A stretch of DNA of 47,738 nt. Origin: Candidatus Epulonipiscium viviparus. GTDB lineage: Bacteria > Bacillota > Clostridia > Lachnospirales > Cellulosilyticaceae. The position numbers and the translations under genes were made by a program. Positions within the stretch are counted from its first letter, which is position 1. Each line of letters begins with the position of its first letter. The notes under the pieces are model-generated. The model was not told the origin of the DNA, did no database searches, and was given only the letters and a program-made list of their open reading frames with translations. Positions 1-12,400 of the stretch are shown piece after piece. The DNA is taken from positions 2,501 to 50,238 of the forward strand of contig NZ_ABEQ01000004.3 in assembly GCF_000171335.1 (NCBI RefSeq), written 5' to 3'.

Positions 1-188
1 GAATACACATCCACTATACCCTTTATACAGGCGCTCAGCTGTGACTCTAGCGGCAATTCTGTACTCGTCATTGACTGTATCGATTCACCAAACTTTGAAA
101 TAATTGAATCGGCCGCGTTTAATTGCTCTATAAATTTCGGATCATCAAACCCTTTATATAATACATCTAAATTCCAATTTACTCCCAT
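1..188 (-). CDS. M3-family oligoendopeptidase F-like protein, N-terminal fragment (runs off left edge)
   Basis: Reading leftward from the ATG at 188-186, 62 codons are open to the window edge. The N terminus contains NWNLDVLYKGFDDPKF. This resembles the W-[DN]-L-x-x-[LI]-Y-x-x-[FI] opening that I associate with M3-family oligoendopeptidases (PepF), cytoplasmic zinc peptidases that cut short peptides. The catalytic HEXXH motif would lie outside the window, so the family call rests only on this opening. The start is supported by an AAAAAAGGAGC ribosome binding site about nine bases upstream (around 198-208 on the plus strand). The gene is divergent from the regulator at 353, and the AT-rich stretch 203-245 probably holds its promoter. 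An unrelated protein with a similar start cannot be excluded. Confidence 0.55.
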   Translation of the reverse strand, partial: MGVNWNLDVLYKGFDDPKFIEQLNAADSIISKFGESIQSMTSTELPLESQLSACIKGIVDVY

Positions 189-289
189 AATCAAATTGCT
201 CCTTTTTTAATATAATATAACATAATATAGTATGGTATATTTTTGGGAAATAATACAGATATTTTATGATTATATCAAAATCTCATACG

Positions 290-319
290 TTGACTTACGA
301 GCGATAAATGTAGTACACT
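290..319 (+). promoter_or_regulatory. Candidate sigma-A-type promoter for the regulator/acyl-CoA synthetase operon
   Basis: A TTGACT -35 box at 290-295 is followed after 18 bases by TACACT at 314-319. It lies about 34 bases before the ATG at 353, with a GAAGGGAG ribosome binding site around 338-345. The spacing fits a vegetative promoter with a short leader. This is a pattern match only. Confidence 0.5.
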
Positions 320-352
320 GTATTTATTAAAAACGCAGAAGGGAGTAATTTT

Positions 353-1564
353 ATGTCGGATAAGCATTACAGATTAGGTTCAGATCAACACCAAGCTTGG
401 GCCAAAGATTATTTTTTTGCACCTAGAGGAATCGGATTTAGAGAACCCGGAATAGTGGCGTTAGACAGCGATCAGCTGAGCGCGTATAATGTAGCGAAAT
501 CTTTTTATCAAAGTTACCCAGAGGTTTTTAACATAGAATATATCGCGGCCGAAACTGGTATCGAACCAGAAGATATTAAGAGCCGGATCACAAGGATGTA
601 TAACGAGCGCATTATCATGTTGGTGATCAACCCCGCTGTTGCAACATATGGGTGGGGACTATATTACTGGGTGGTAAAATTTAAGCCCGATACTCCAAAT
701 CATGTCAAAATTAAATTAAGCGAGTGGTTTCAAAATAAAGATGATATATGCACAGGCTATGAAACGGTCGGGGATTTTGACTATTTTAATGGCAACCATA
801 TGCGAGTGTTAGACAACTTACTATCGGATGTAATTGGTCATTTCAAAAATATGGATGAAATAGAATACGTTCACCTATGCCCGATAAGGCGAGACGTGCG
901 AGAATCCAATGTAAACATGTGGGATGCGCCTCAAGATAGCTACCGTAAATTTGTCTGGGCCGAGGATCAGCTGGAAAAACTTTTCGCGGGGCAAAATAAA
1001 ATCGATGCCATAGATTTTGCAATCATCAACGCAATAAACAATACAAAAAGCGTGGGCGATATGTTTAACTACGACGTATTAGCGAATCTGTCGGGGCTCG
1101 ATGCCAAAATGATGAAAGAAAATTTATGTGAAATTTGCGATACCCGAAGAATTATGGTGCCAATGCTATTTGTCAACTATATGAAACTGGGGCTAACCAA
1201 AAAGATGTTTCTACTACGATTATTCCAAAATATCCCTTGCTATCAAAAGGCACAACTCGTAGATAGCTTCGCAAACAACCCAACGTATGGTGATATTTGG
1301 GAATTTACGGATTCATTTTATGATATAATGATCGCAACATACGAAGAACTTTCCGACGTCGAGTCCCTCAAAAATGATCTGCTTACAATAGCCGAAATTG
1401 AAGAAATCCAAGAGGCAAGTTCCAGCAGACAATTTAGACGTTGGACAGCGAGGTTAGACGATCAAAATGGCTTCTGGGAAGAATGTGTTTTTACGGATGA
1501 CTTTCTCCAAAACCGCACTGTGCCTAATTATAATACCGATAGGAGGGGAAAAAAATGGAAATAG
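353..1564 (+). CDS. Tandem-domain Lrp/AsnC-like transcriptional regulator
   Basis: The 403-residue protein seems to contain two successive Lrp/AsnC-type halves. A winged-helix segment lies at about residues 41-95 (includes IAAETGIEPEDIKSRITRM), followed by a RAM-like ligand-binding segment at about 100-185. A second helix-turn-helix lies at about 216-275 (VLANLSGLDAKMMKENL), followed by a weaker RAM-like region to about 360. Ordinary Lrp proteins are about 150 residues, so this is a double-length form. Such proteins usually sense an amino acid or a metabolite and bind DNA as dimers. The start is backed by the GAAGGGAG site upstream and a promoter-like sequence at 290-319. The last ten bases overlap the next gene, which indicates translational coupling, so the regulator may respond to that enzyme's substrate (inference). 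The family is called from pattern and not from a search. Confidence 0.6.
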   Translation: MSDKHYRLGSDQHQAWAKDYFFAPRGIGFREPGIVALDSDQLSAYNVAKSFYQSYPEVFNIEYIAAETGIEPEDIKSRITRMYNERIIMLVINPAVATYGWGLYYWVVKFKPDTPNHVKIKLSEWFQNKDDICTGYETVGDFDYFNGNHMRVLDNLLSDVIGHFKNMDEIEYVHLCPIRRDVRESNVNMWDAPQDSYRKFVWAEDQLEKLFAGQNKIDAIDFAIINAINNTKSVGDMFNYDVLANLSGLDAKMMKENLCEICDTRRIMVPMLFVNYMKLGLTKKMFLLRLFQNIPCYQKAQLVDSFANNPTYGDIWEFTDSFYDIMIATYEELSDVESLKNDLLTIAEIEEIQEASSSRQFRRWTARLDDQNGFWEECVFTDDFLQNRTVPNYNTDRRGKKWK

Positions 1565-2958
1565 TAAGCGCTAGAGAGTATGTCATCAACAATTTGCAGT
1601 ACGCATTTAACCCAAAGTCCATCGCCATCGTCGGTGCCAGTCGCTACTATACCAAAGTGGGGTATAAAGTAATCGAGGCCCTAAACACCTGGGGATATAG
1701 AGGCAAAATCTATCCGGTTAATCCAAGAGCGACAAAAGTGTTTGGACTCATGGCGTATCCCACGGTAAAAGATATTCCAAACGAAATCGATTTAGTATTT
1801 ATCGCAACTCCGGCCCATATCGTAAAATCCGTATTAGAAGATTGCGTGGCCAAAGGAGTTAAAATCGTGGTCATCGCAACGAGCGCGTTCAAAGAAATTG
1901 GGCGTGGCGATCTACAAGATAAACTGACGCAATATTGCCGTGATAATCAGCTTCCACTAATTGGTCCAAATTTAATTGGGCTGGGCAGTCCGTACCTCAA
2001 TTTTAATTGTGGCTTTATACCATATTTACCAGTAAAAGGTGCCGTTGCTATGATCTCGCAATCTGGGGCCAACTTGCTCGCGTCGCTTGGCGCATCGCAG
2101 AAAGATCGGTTTGGCATAAGCTTTTTCGTAGGTCTTGGCAATAAAGCCGACGTAGATTTCTGTGAATTTATCGAATACGCAAATCGCGATGCCCATACGA
2201 AATGCATTTCGCTATATATCGAAGGAATCGATTGTCCGGAAGCATTTATAAAGACGTGTCAAAACGCGACCAAGCCAATTGTGGCGATAAAAGCTGGTGG
2301 ATCAGCAATTGGAAAAAAAGCAGCCTTTGCGCATACCGCATCGGAAAATTTACAAACGAGCAACGAATACTACGACGCGCTATTTAAAGAGGCCAAAGTA
2401 ATAAGAGTCGCAACATGGCAAGAGTTTTTGGATGTTTCGCTAGGGCTAGGAATGATGCCCCCTCTAAAAAGTAGCAGCATCGTCATGATAACAAACGGGG
2501 GCGGATCAGGGCTCCTTAGCTGCGATCATTTTGAAAGATGTGGCCTACCAATGCGCGAGCTTCAAGATATTTCAGCGGAATTGGCGCAACGAGTCAAAGC
2601 GTATATGCCAATGTTTGGGTCGTCGCTAAACCCAGTCGATATTTCAGGAACAGCAACACCGACGCAATACAAAGGAGCGTTCACCCAAGCGCTAAGAGAC
2701 CCGAGAGTCGATGGGGTACTGGGATCGATCTGCCCAACAGCGGTAACAAAGGTAGAAGAGATCATCGACATCGTAATAGATTTGCATAAGACATATAAGC
2801 ATCTGAACAAACCGTTCATCATGGAATGCCAAGGTGGCGAAGAATGCCAGCGCGCGATTTACAAACTGCGAGAGAACGGCATTCCGGCGTATGGAACACC
2901 GGAGCAAGCGGTTAACGCGATGATCGCTCTGTACAAGTACTATAACATTAAGCGGTAA
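1555..2958 (+). CDS. CoA-binding ADP-forming acyl-CoA synthetase, alpha-subunit type
   Basis: The 467-residue protein has the layout of the alpha subunit of ADP-forming acetyl/acyl-CoA synthetases, which convert acyl-CoA + ADP + Pi to acid + CoA + ATP. A Rossmann CoA-binding domain starts at about residue 20 (IVGAS at 25-29). A succinyl-CoA-ligase-like domain follows with ISQSGA at 167-172. The family's phosphohistidine is probably H260 in AHTAS (usually SHTGS). GGGSGLL at 315-321 and NPVDISG at 359-365 also match family blocks. The usual GPNC motif reads GPNL (137-140), so the Cys is replaced. No ATP-grasp beta subunit is fused or adjacent, so the partner must be elsewhere if the enzyme is active. 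The start at 1555 has an AGGAGGGG site and overlaps the upstream regulator by 10 bases. A terminator follows. A general acyl-CoA or CoA-binding role is safe, but the exact substrate is unknown. Confidence 0.8.
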   Translation: MEIVSAREYVINNLQYAFNPKSIAIVGASRYYTKVGYKVIEALNTWGYRGKIYPVNPRATKVFGLMAYPTVKDIPNEIDLVFIATPAHIVKSVLEDCVAKGVKIVVIATSAFKEIGRGDLQDKLTQYCRDNQLPLIGPNLIGLGSPYLNFNCGFIPYLPVKGAVAMISQSGANLLASLGASQKDRFGISFFVGLGNKADVDFCEFIEYANRDAHTKCISLYIEGIDCPEAFIKTCQNATKPIVAIKAGGSAIGKKAAFAHTASENLQTSNEYYDALFKEAKVIRVATWQEFLDVSLGLGMMPPLKSSSIVMITNGGGSGLLSCDHFERCGLPMRELQDISAELAQRVKAYMPMFGSSLNPVDISGTATPTQYKGAFTQALRDPRVDGVLGSICPTAVTKVEEIIDIVIDLHKTYKHLNKPFIMECQGGEECQRAIYKLRENGIPAYGTPEQAVNAMIALYKYYNIKR

Positions 2959-2983
2959 CGGGCCATAACGGAGCGGATCATAT

Positions 2984-3014
2984 AAGGGGGCGATATAATC
3001 CAGGCCCCCCTTTC
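2984..3014 (+). terminator. Intrinsic terminator of the regulator/synthetase operon
   Basis: AAGGGGG (2984-2990) pairs with CCCCCTT (3006-3012) around a loop of about 15 bases, followed by a short T run. It sits 26 bases after the stop codon at 2958. Confidence 0.75.
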
Positions 3015-3181
3015 TAACACATGTCGCTATCGATGATATTGCTTGTCTACTGCTTTGTTTTATTGCCAAATTTTACATAAATAGTTTTATCCATCTGTAT
3101 TTTATTTCGTTCTATACATATATAATAGTTGTCTTTATGATAGGATATCGCGAAAACACTGCTGCTTTTGTAAAAATATTG

Positions 3182-3211
3182 TTGAATTAACTCATGTCCC
3201 CATGCTATATT
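3182..3211 (+). promoter_or_regulatory. Possible promoter of giant gene A(+)
   Basis: The 450-bp gap 3015-3465 holds no gene that I can support and is very AT-rich. TTGAAT at 3182-3187 and TATATT at 3206-3211 are 18 bases apart. A TATAAT at 3121-3126 is an alternative with a poor -35 box. Either would give a leader of 250-340 nt. This is weak pattern evidence. Confidence 0.25.
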
Positions 3212-3368
3212 CGTCAATTTCAAGATATTTTTATATCTCTTGATCTAGCAGATTTGCCGAAATCAATTCGATAACAAAAAAAACAGAATATTTGTAATTT
3301 TTGGTTCATATATTCTTAATGTATTATCTATTAACATTTTGTTTAACATTTCGTTTTATTATTTCTTG

Positions 3369-3397
3369 CTGCGTAAAATTTTCTTATGCAGGTTTTT
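3369..3397 (+). terminator. Terminator-like hairpin in the leader of giant gene A(+)
   Basis: CTGCGTAA (3369-3376) pairs with TTATGCAG (3384-3391), allowing one G-U pair, around a seven-base loop. GTTTTT (3392-3397) follows directly. It lies about 70 bases before the ATG at 3466, so it would act inside the leader if transcription starts further upstream. It may be an attenuator or the end of a short upstream transcript. Confidence 0.45.
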
Positions 3398-3465
3398 GCG
3401 ATGTATATGATTTGATTTTTCATGCATGTACCGCATTTTTATATTCATAAAGGAGATGAGTTATA

Positions 3466-6400
3466 ATGGCTTTAATGAAAAAATATCGAAGACAGATGGC
3501 AGCGACTCTTGTTGGTGCGATCATTTTAGGACCTATTAGTACTTTTGCAACTACCCCAGAAATTAATAAAGTAGGCGATTTAGTGGCTCTTGACGCGGCT
3601 AATACTGATCATGCAGGTCTTGCAGCAAATCATGGATACCTTTTTGAGTTACCGGGAACTCTACCTACTGATTACTCAGATGCGTTCTTAGTAACTAAGA
3701 CTGACTTCGAAAATGATTACGCTATCGATGCGCTTATTCTTGACGCTATCAGGCTAACTGGTATCAACACTTCTTCTACCGATGGTCTAGAGTATAAAGC
3801 AGCTGATAAATTTGTTGCGGAGAATAACACCGCTTTCGTTGAACTAAATGATTTACTTTATAAAACCACTTTTACTGGTAAAGGGTTCCAGTCCCACGTT
3901 GCGACCCTGAACTCCTCTTTGCAAGCGGCTATTGATGCTGTCAAAAATTTAATCCCTCAATCTGGAACAGGTACTGATGCTACTGGCTCCTCTAGCTACC
4001 AATTACGCATAGATGATTTAAAGAAATCTATTCATATAATTGATGCTCATATCGATTTTTCTGCTGCTCGAACTATTACTACTGGAACTGCTGATCCAGC
4101 TACTCCAACTAATCCAACTGAATTAAAAACCGGTTCAACTTCATTAGTTCCAATTGCAATAAGCTCCGATGGGAAGGATATCGCTAGCGATAAATATTGG
4201 GTAACGGCGACTATACGTAATGAAGTTGTTGAGGCGCTCGTAGCGGCTGATGAAGCTGTACAAAATGCCTACGCCGATGCTTATGCAGCTGAGAAAGCGG
4301 CTGCTAAAGCTGATAAAGCTGTACAAAATGCCTCCGCCGATGCTGAGGCTGCTACTGATACTGATACTGATACAACGATTAAAGAAGTATTTGAAGATAA
4401 TATAGAACATGGAATTACGAATCTCGGAACATTAGTTGCGCCGACTAAATTTAGTGGCTCACCTGATTTGGAGAAGGAAACCAATGAATCTGGAGAAGCT
4501 AAAACATCCACTGAGGAAGATTACGATAAGGATACACTAAGATCAGCTGATCAAGATTACACCACCACCGAGGAGCTTATTACTGCACAACAAAATCTGA
4601 CGAATGCTTATGCGAAATATATCGCATCTGCTAAACTAGGCACGCATGTTGTCAAAACAGCGAATCTCGAAGTTCAAATCGCGTTAGCTATGTTAGGATT
4701 AGATATTGAGGATGCTGTGACATTAAAAGATGATACTGTACCAGATTCGATTTCAAGGGCATCTGATACTCCTAAATTTTATGTTTATCAAACAACTGAT
4801 GGTGCCTCTTTTACAAATTCTACAAAAGCCACAGCTACTAAGATTGTAGAAACTACTACCGCGCCTACAGTTTTGAGAGAAGGCTTTAGCGATGACGCTA
4901 CCTATTTTATAGCGCCAGCTGTACTTGATAGTGAGTCAACAGAAAATTGGACTCATGGTATTACTGGTCTTTCACCAGCGGATATGCCTATGAAATACAT
5001 CTTGGAATCTGATGCCGAAAATATTTTGGCGGATTTGCAAGCGAAATACAACGAATATTTGGGATATGATGGAAACGATGAAGATGGAGAACTATTAAAC
5101 GGTCCTACATACTCAGAAGAAATCGCGGCGGGGGCGACAACTAATAAGCTGGCTGCAGTTATCGGAAACATCGCGGAGATCGCGACAGCTGTCGAAAATA
5201 AGACTAAATTGGCTAAAGTGGGTGATGAGGATCAACAAAAACAGGCCGCGATATTGGATTTGAAAAAGTATCTATTATACTTCGATGTGGCGGAGGTGGT
5301 AGATAATGCTGGATCTAAAGTATTCAAAAAAGCTGATGCTTTTACCGTGGCTGGTCTTAATAAAGAAGTAGTTGATAATGATACTCCGGCTGTTGCTGCT
5401 AGTAAAGCCGCCGAGTTCAATCCTGCTTCCATTAATGATGATTTAACAGGTACGATAACACCTAGACCCGAAACGGAGTATTACAATATCTCAGCTTACA
5501 AGGGAGTTGATATAGCAGATACTCAGTATTGGATCCCTAACGGTAAAATTTCTTTACAAACCAATCTCGCGAATGCAATTAAAGCGGCTTGGGAGTTGTT
5601 CGAAGTGGTACCTGACACTGAAGCTGGTGATCAAGTTGATGACACTACTTCAGCTACTCTATCCACTCTCACCAGCAAACTCGATGACATTAAAACTGCC
5701 CTTAAAGCATACGATGATGCGGCTAAGCCAGGTCGTTTAGCTGAATTTACAGATTCAAATGCAACCGGTGTACTCAAAGATGCTGAAACTGCGTTAGCCA
5801 CTCTTGATGGTCTCATCACTTTACCAACCATTGCAGTAAATACAGAAACTGGCAAACTTAAAATCACGGCAGCAAGAAAGATGGCTGCCGAAAGTGAGAG
5901 CGTACCAGCTTTATCTGATGACGGAATTTTCGCTATTAGCCAGGAAGCGTTTAAATCAGGATCTGATACAGGATATGAGTGGGGCGGCGACTCCAATGTT
6001 GCTGATGAGCAGAAAAAACTCATCGCTACAGCAAAGAAATATGTAACGCCAGCTCAGCTGGATGACTTAATCGCAGCCGCTAAGAAGCTGATGGATTTTG
6101 TAGCATACAAAGATCAATTCGCCGAAATTCATGCTGCCGGTACAAAGCAGGCGTTGAAAGATGAACTCTCAGACTATATCGACTACGCTACTGGCGACCA
6201 GCTTCAAAATGATATAGCTAATCTCGCTAATGCATTAATTGAGTTTAATGCGGGCAGTAAGCCGGTGATGTCTTATACAACTAATAGAACTGCATTAAAT
6301 GATGCTATCATTGACCCAACTACTGGACTTCGAAACACAATAAAAGTAGATAATACTAATAATGGAACTGTTTACATCGATTCTGCTGATAAAAAATTAG

Positions 6401-9400
6401 TTGTATCCGATGACGGTGGATATACTTATAAGACTTATACAGTGGGTACTGGATGGGATACGACTACTACATCATTTGCAGCTGATGGCAGTACCGCTGA
6501 GTTGTGGGTAACAACCGAACAGCTCGAAGATTACAACGACGCTATCGTGGCCGCTGAACAAGTTATTTTAGAGACTTTCCCTACAGCAAAGAAAGGTGAT
6601 GGTAATCCTGAAACTGAGCAAGCATTGAGCGGAACATATACCGAAGTAACATGGGGCTCTGGTGTACTTGCAAAAATGACGGATGCCTTCAAATCTGATA
6701 AAGACGACTACTTCACCCAAGCGACGGCGACATTAGCTAAAGCGACGTCGGTATTCGATGCGGCGAAGTCAGATAAAACCGATATTACAGCTGCGGCAGA
6801 TGCGTATGATGATTTTATGGAAGAAATTGGAGATCCGTATACTGCAGCTACTGACGATCCTGCATTACGTGCTTTAGGATATCTTGATGCTAACGAGGTA
6901 ACAGCTCCAGATCCTACAACTGGAATCGCAGCGAAATTATATAAGATCACAGATAAAGAAGACTACTTCCCAGTGGGTGTATACGTATCTGGTGATGGTA
7001 ATGTCGTTATCAACTCTGCTACTGGTAAATTATATGGTAAACTAGCGGATGGTACAACTGAGGATACACCGGCACCAACTACATTCGTTCATAAAAATTT
7101 AGCCGATGCCTTAATCGCAGAGTACAAAGAAATTTTGACATTCATAGGCGATAAAAGTAAAGAGGAGCACTTGGCGGAATTCAATAAAGATAACAAGTAC
7201 TTCACCAACGCTATAGCAGATCTCAAGGCCGCGGCGAAGGCGTATGACGATGGCACCAAAGACCATCAAGCTACGGCTTATACAGAAGCTTATACAGGAA
7301 TTCAAAGCGAGTTAATAACTGATACTGCATTAAACACAGATACATTTAAGTTCACAAACGCAGATGGAACAGCTTCTGGTCTTACCGCGGCGAATGCATT
7401 TGCAGCGGGGACAGTTGACAGTGCTAATAAAAAAATCGACACCACCCAGATCGCGCTAGGCGATGCAGTAAAACTTTCTACAGACGGTATATATGTATAT
7501 GGCGAAGATGGCAAAAAAACTAGTGCTGTATTAGAGGCAGAAGATTATTGGGTAACACCGGATATGTTCAAAACCTTAAAAGCGGCCATGATCGCGGCAC
7601 AAACAATAGTGAATAAGGCAGCTGACTTAATAAACGATTCTGTCGAAGGTTATATCGGTGATGAAAAGTACTTCGATACAGAATATACTAATAGTAACTT
7701 AGAGTCAGCGATCACAGCATTCACACCAACCCAAATTGGGGCCACTGAAGGTTTCGATGATGCTGGCAAAAAGCATTGGCTGGATCAAGCGAATGTAATT
7801 CTCTACGGTACAGATGGGATATTGGGCGGAACCGACGCCGATGCGTATGTCAGCGCTGAAAAAGGTGGGGTAGACGTTCTCAAAAAAGCCGCACTAGATA
7901 TTATTGCAGCTAAAGACGGTATTGCAGGAATATCAGACGATGAGATCACATCATTTATGACCGGAGCTCCTGACGTTACTAATCAATATCTCACCCAAGA
8001 TTATGCAGATAAATTGCTCGCGGCTATCGATGCGATACCAGATACTGGATCTACTTCTGATCAAGTGGCTACATTGGCTGAGCTCGTGAATGCAAAATCG
8101 CAGAACACCGCTATTATCGATCTACAATCTTCAGCCAAAGTTGATCTCTACAATGCTCACGTTACTGCAACTGCGAAACTCAAAGATGCTAACGGTACAG
8201 ATGTGACCACAAGTGGAGTCGCTGGCGCTGATGTTCTTAGCCACGAATATTGGGTTACCCCGGCTGCTAAAGAAAAACTTGATTCTGCTATCGAGGCAGC
8301 GGCTATCGAACTCGATAAAACGGCGAACACCTCCGATGTGAGCACCGCGCTTAAAACTCTGACTTCCGCATCTAACGCTTTCGTTCCTAAACCTGGTACG
8401 GCTACCGCAGCCAATATCAAAGCTCTCGAGCAAGCGAAAGCTGATTTACTCGAAGCTATCAACGTTGCCGCACCTCTTGTTGGATCTAAAATCTATGATG
8501 AAGCTGGTAAATTAACATCGGATTCAGGCACCGGCGATGAAATCGTAGTGAGCGATGCGAACGGTACAAATGTAAGCGGCACGACAACAGGAACTAGCCT
8601 TATACCAACTGGCGGAACTAAGTGGACTTCTTCTGCAGTAAGAAAAGTTATGACCACCGCTATCGATGATGCGCTCGAGGAGCTCACATCTCCTCAAGCT
8701 ACTCTTGCAAAACTCGAGGCTGCCATTACCAAAATTACAACTGCTACCGAGACATTCAAGACGACAGCTCAATTCGGTACCAAAGAATCTTATGACAAAA
8801 TTGTTGCGACACTCAGAAAATATATTTCTTACGTCGAGAACGGTAACTTTGCTTATAAGATAGATACTGATCTTATAATCCAGGTGCCTGCAGTGGAAGA
8901 TATTTTGGTCAGCTCCGCATTCGGATCCGATGTTCCAGCGAGCGCGTTATGGACCACCGCCACCGCTAAGTCGACTATCGCCAGTGCCGCTACTAAAGCT
9001 AACACTTTCGTTGACAAATTTGCTAGCCCTGACACCCCTGATGCGAGAGCAACTCTCGATGTGGCAATCGCGGCTCTCACCGAAATGCAATCCGCGTTCG
9101 AGTTATTCTACGGCCGAAACATCAACGGCGATATTAAAGCTGATATTGTTCCAGCGTTATTACTCGGAACTGATGCTATCGAAACGGCGTCTCTACGAGA
9201 GGCTATCAATACGGCCAATAAAGCAATCAACAACTTGAAATATCTTCCAGGAGTTGCTGCACCTAGCAATACGTACACCAGCGAAGATGGCCAAACTGGA
9301 ATGGAATACGGAACTACTGGAGCTGGCGAGATCCACGTTACTGCCAAAGTCAATGGCGTCGACGTACCGGCAAACGCAAAATGGGTTACTTCACTCGACG

Positions 9401-12400
9401 TTACAAAATATGCCAACGCTGTGACCGCGGCTCAATCCGTTCTCGATAAATTTATGACCGCATCAAACGCAAACGCGACACCTTTGACTACCGCATTAAA
9501 AACTCTCGACGCAGCAACTACGGCGTTCGAAGCCGCGACGAAAACCGCTGGATCTCCTAATTCAGAAACTCTCGCATATAGCGCAGCGCTCAAGCAATTG
9601 TCCGAAGCTGTAGCTCAGGCATATAGCGTAATCGGCTTAGCTAAAGATGGCGTATCGTCACAAGATGAGTTGGTTCCAGGCCCACTCGATTTATATGCGC
9701 AGGTGAAATTGAGTCTCTCAGGAGATGGTGGCGACGTGTCCTCGTTCTACGCGTGGATTCCACAACTCAACTACACTGCCTTCAAAACTGCGATCGATCG
9801 TGCCGCAACAGCAGTTAACACAGCAACGTCAACCACTTTAAATCTGAACAACGAGTACAAACTTTTGAACACCGCCGTGACTACACTCAACAAAGTGATC
9901 ACCAGCGCGAAAAACTCTGCGGGCCAAAACAATGCGCTTATCGAGCAAGTGGATATCGTCAACGAGCTCATCAAAGCTGCAGAAGCGATCCTTTACGGAG
10001 CGGACAGACGCAGTCCAGTTTTCACATCCGCAAATGGCCTAGACGTTCCAACCGACTCCAAATGGCTGCCTGCTACAACGATTACAGCTTTGAAAAATCA
10101 AATTACGTTAGCGCAAGCGTCGATCTTCAACACCACAACCGAAACAGTTGGCGAAGCGACAGGCACAGGCAAAACGACCATCGCGGCATTACAAAATATT
10201 GTAAAAACATTCACAACTACAGTGCAAACAGCCGAAAAAGCATTGAAAGACGGTAAGCTCGATGCGGAGCTCGAAGCGGCAGATGCGGCGAAAGCAAAAG
10301 TGGAGTTAAAAATATTAATCGACGAGGCAAATCTGTTAACAGAAACTAAAACTAGCGAAGCGCAAGGCACGGACGTGGCAGATAGCTTTAAGTGGGTAAC
10401 GACAGAAGATGTAGACGGCTTCAAGTACACAGCAGACGGCGATGAAGAATCTGAGGCACCGCTAGTATTTATCGAGGCAGTACTCAAAGAAGCGACTACC
10501 GCATATGCGACGAAATATACCGAGCCGGGAGCAAATGCGACGTTCACCGTAGCAGCAGCTAACCTCGAAAGCGCTATCACTCAGTTTACAAATGTAACTG
10601 GAAATCTTTTACCAAATGGTGAGGCACTTGCTGAGGGCGATGAAGCAATCGGCGGAGCGAACGGTACATTGACATCACTGACTACAGCCAAATCTGTGTT
10701 AGCAAATAGTATAGCAACGATGACTGAATATGTAGAATCGATCGTCGAAGTTGATGACCCTGCTGTCCTCACTGAAGATGGTGACATATACGAATTGGCA
10801 ATAGGAACGCTTTACGCAGATACTGATGACATCGAAGTTATGGTGACCGCGATCGAAAAAGCTCAAGATGCGATCGACGATCTTGAGGGAACTCCAGACG
10901 ATGCGAAAAAATTAACCGCGGGCTCAACCGATGGAGCAACAGTTACTGGTGATACAACTAGTACATTATATACTCTAAACGAGGCGTTCAAAACTTTCTC
11001 TGGAAAGGCACACGCCAATGGTACAGTAGTTGGAACACCTCAAGTAGTTGCAAAAGCAAAATATGCGGGAACAGCATTAGAGCAAGCGAAAGCAGCAGTA
11101 GAGGCACTTATGGCCAACGGCGATGCGCTTCCGATCGTTCCATATGCTAGTGCAGCCGTGGCTGATGCAAAAACTTATCTGACAGGATTAATCAATGCAG
11201 TTATTGAAAATGCATATATCAATGAAACAATCGCCGTGGAAGTAGCAGATCCTGAAATTGAAGCTCCAGTAGCTGGAACGTCCGAAGAGCCTGAAGGAAC
11301 AGTAGGCGAGGGTACAGCAACAATTACGTTGTCAGTGAAGTCTGCAGGAAAAACTGACATTAAGGCAACAGTGGAAGACCTTGAATTCATCATTGCGACA
11401 GAAGCGTATAAGTGGACGATGATAGAGAAGGCAGATGTGTTAACAGCGGCGAGCAGATTGGATTCCGCTAGAGACAGCTTTGTACTCGACGGAACTATTC
11501 TCACCGACAAAACGACCGACAAAACGGATGAAAGAATAAAAGCGAATGCAAAACTAGCGGCCGCAGCGATCTATACTCAAGTAACAAAATTGATAGGCAA
11601 TTCAGAGATAAATGTTTCCATTATTTCAGCAGATGCGGACGAAGACAATGCAATGGCAACTGAGAATGTTTTCACGGGCACAAATGGAACGGCAACCGAC
11701 GCGACTGGATTGGCGAATGCATATGAAGAGGATGGCGTATTCGCATTCAACGTAGCATTACAAATTCCTTATGATGGTACTTTCGCTCCAGCAATTATTG
11801 CGACGATAGCATCTGAGTATGATATCGAGAGTAAAGTTATAGAAGTTGTAAACGATGGCGAAAGCGCAGCAGATACGTATACAATAATTTTCGACGAACC
11901 ATTTGAAACAGAGATCACAAAAGCAGAGTGGCCTACTTCAGATACGTCTACTCTAAAGACAGCGGTAGAGAAAATTGAGAAAGGTAGATCTACAACACTT
12001 GCAACCCCAGTAACCGGTGACGATGAAGCCACAGTTCTTGGTGGAATTTTAACATCGATCACTACGTTAATCGCTAGTCCTGACATCCAAGTTTATTTAG
12101 TATCATCAGAATTTGATGCGGAAGGAGATGAACTGACAGCCGCTAACATTTTCGTACCTACTACTGCTCCAGGAACTAATGCAGGTGGAATCGCAGGTGC
12201 AGCACCAGCTGTAGATGCCTACGAAGATGGAAAATTTAGCTATAATATAGCGTTAAGAATTCCGTATAGTTCAGGTGTAACAATCAGCGAATTGGATAAT
12301 GTCAAAGAAGTCATCACCGACGGGCATAACGGCGACGAAGACTATAGCAACCATTTCTATACAGTAATCTTCGACGAATCATTCAGCACAAAAGCAACAA

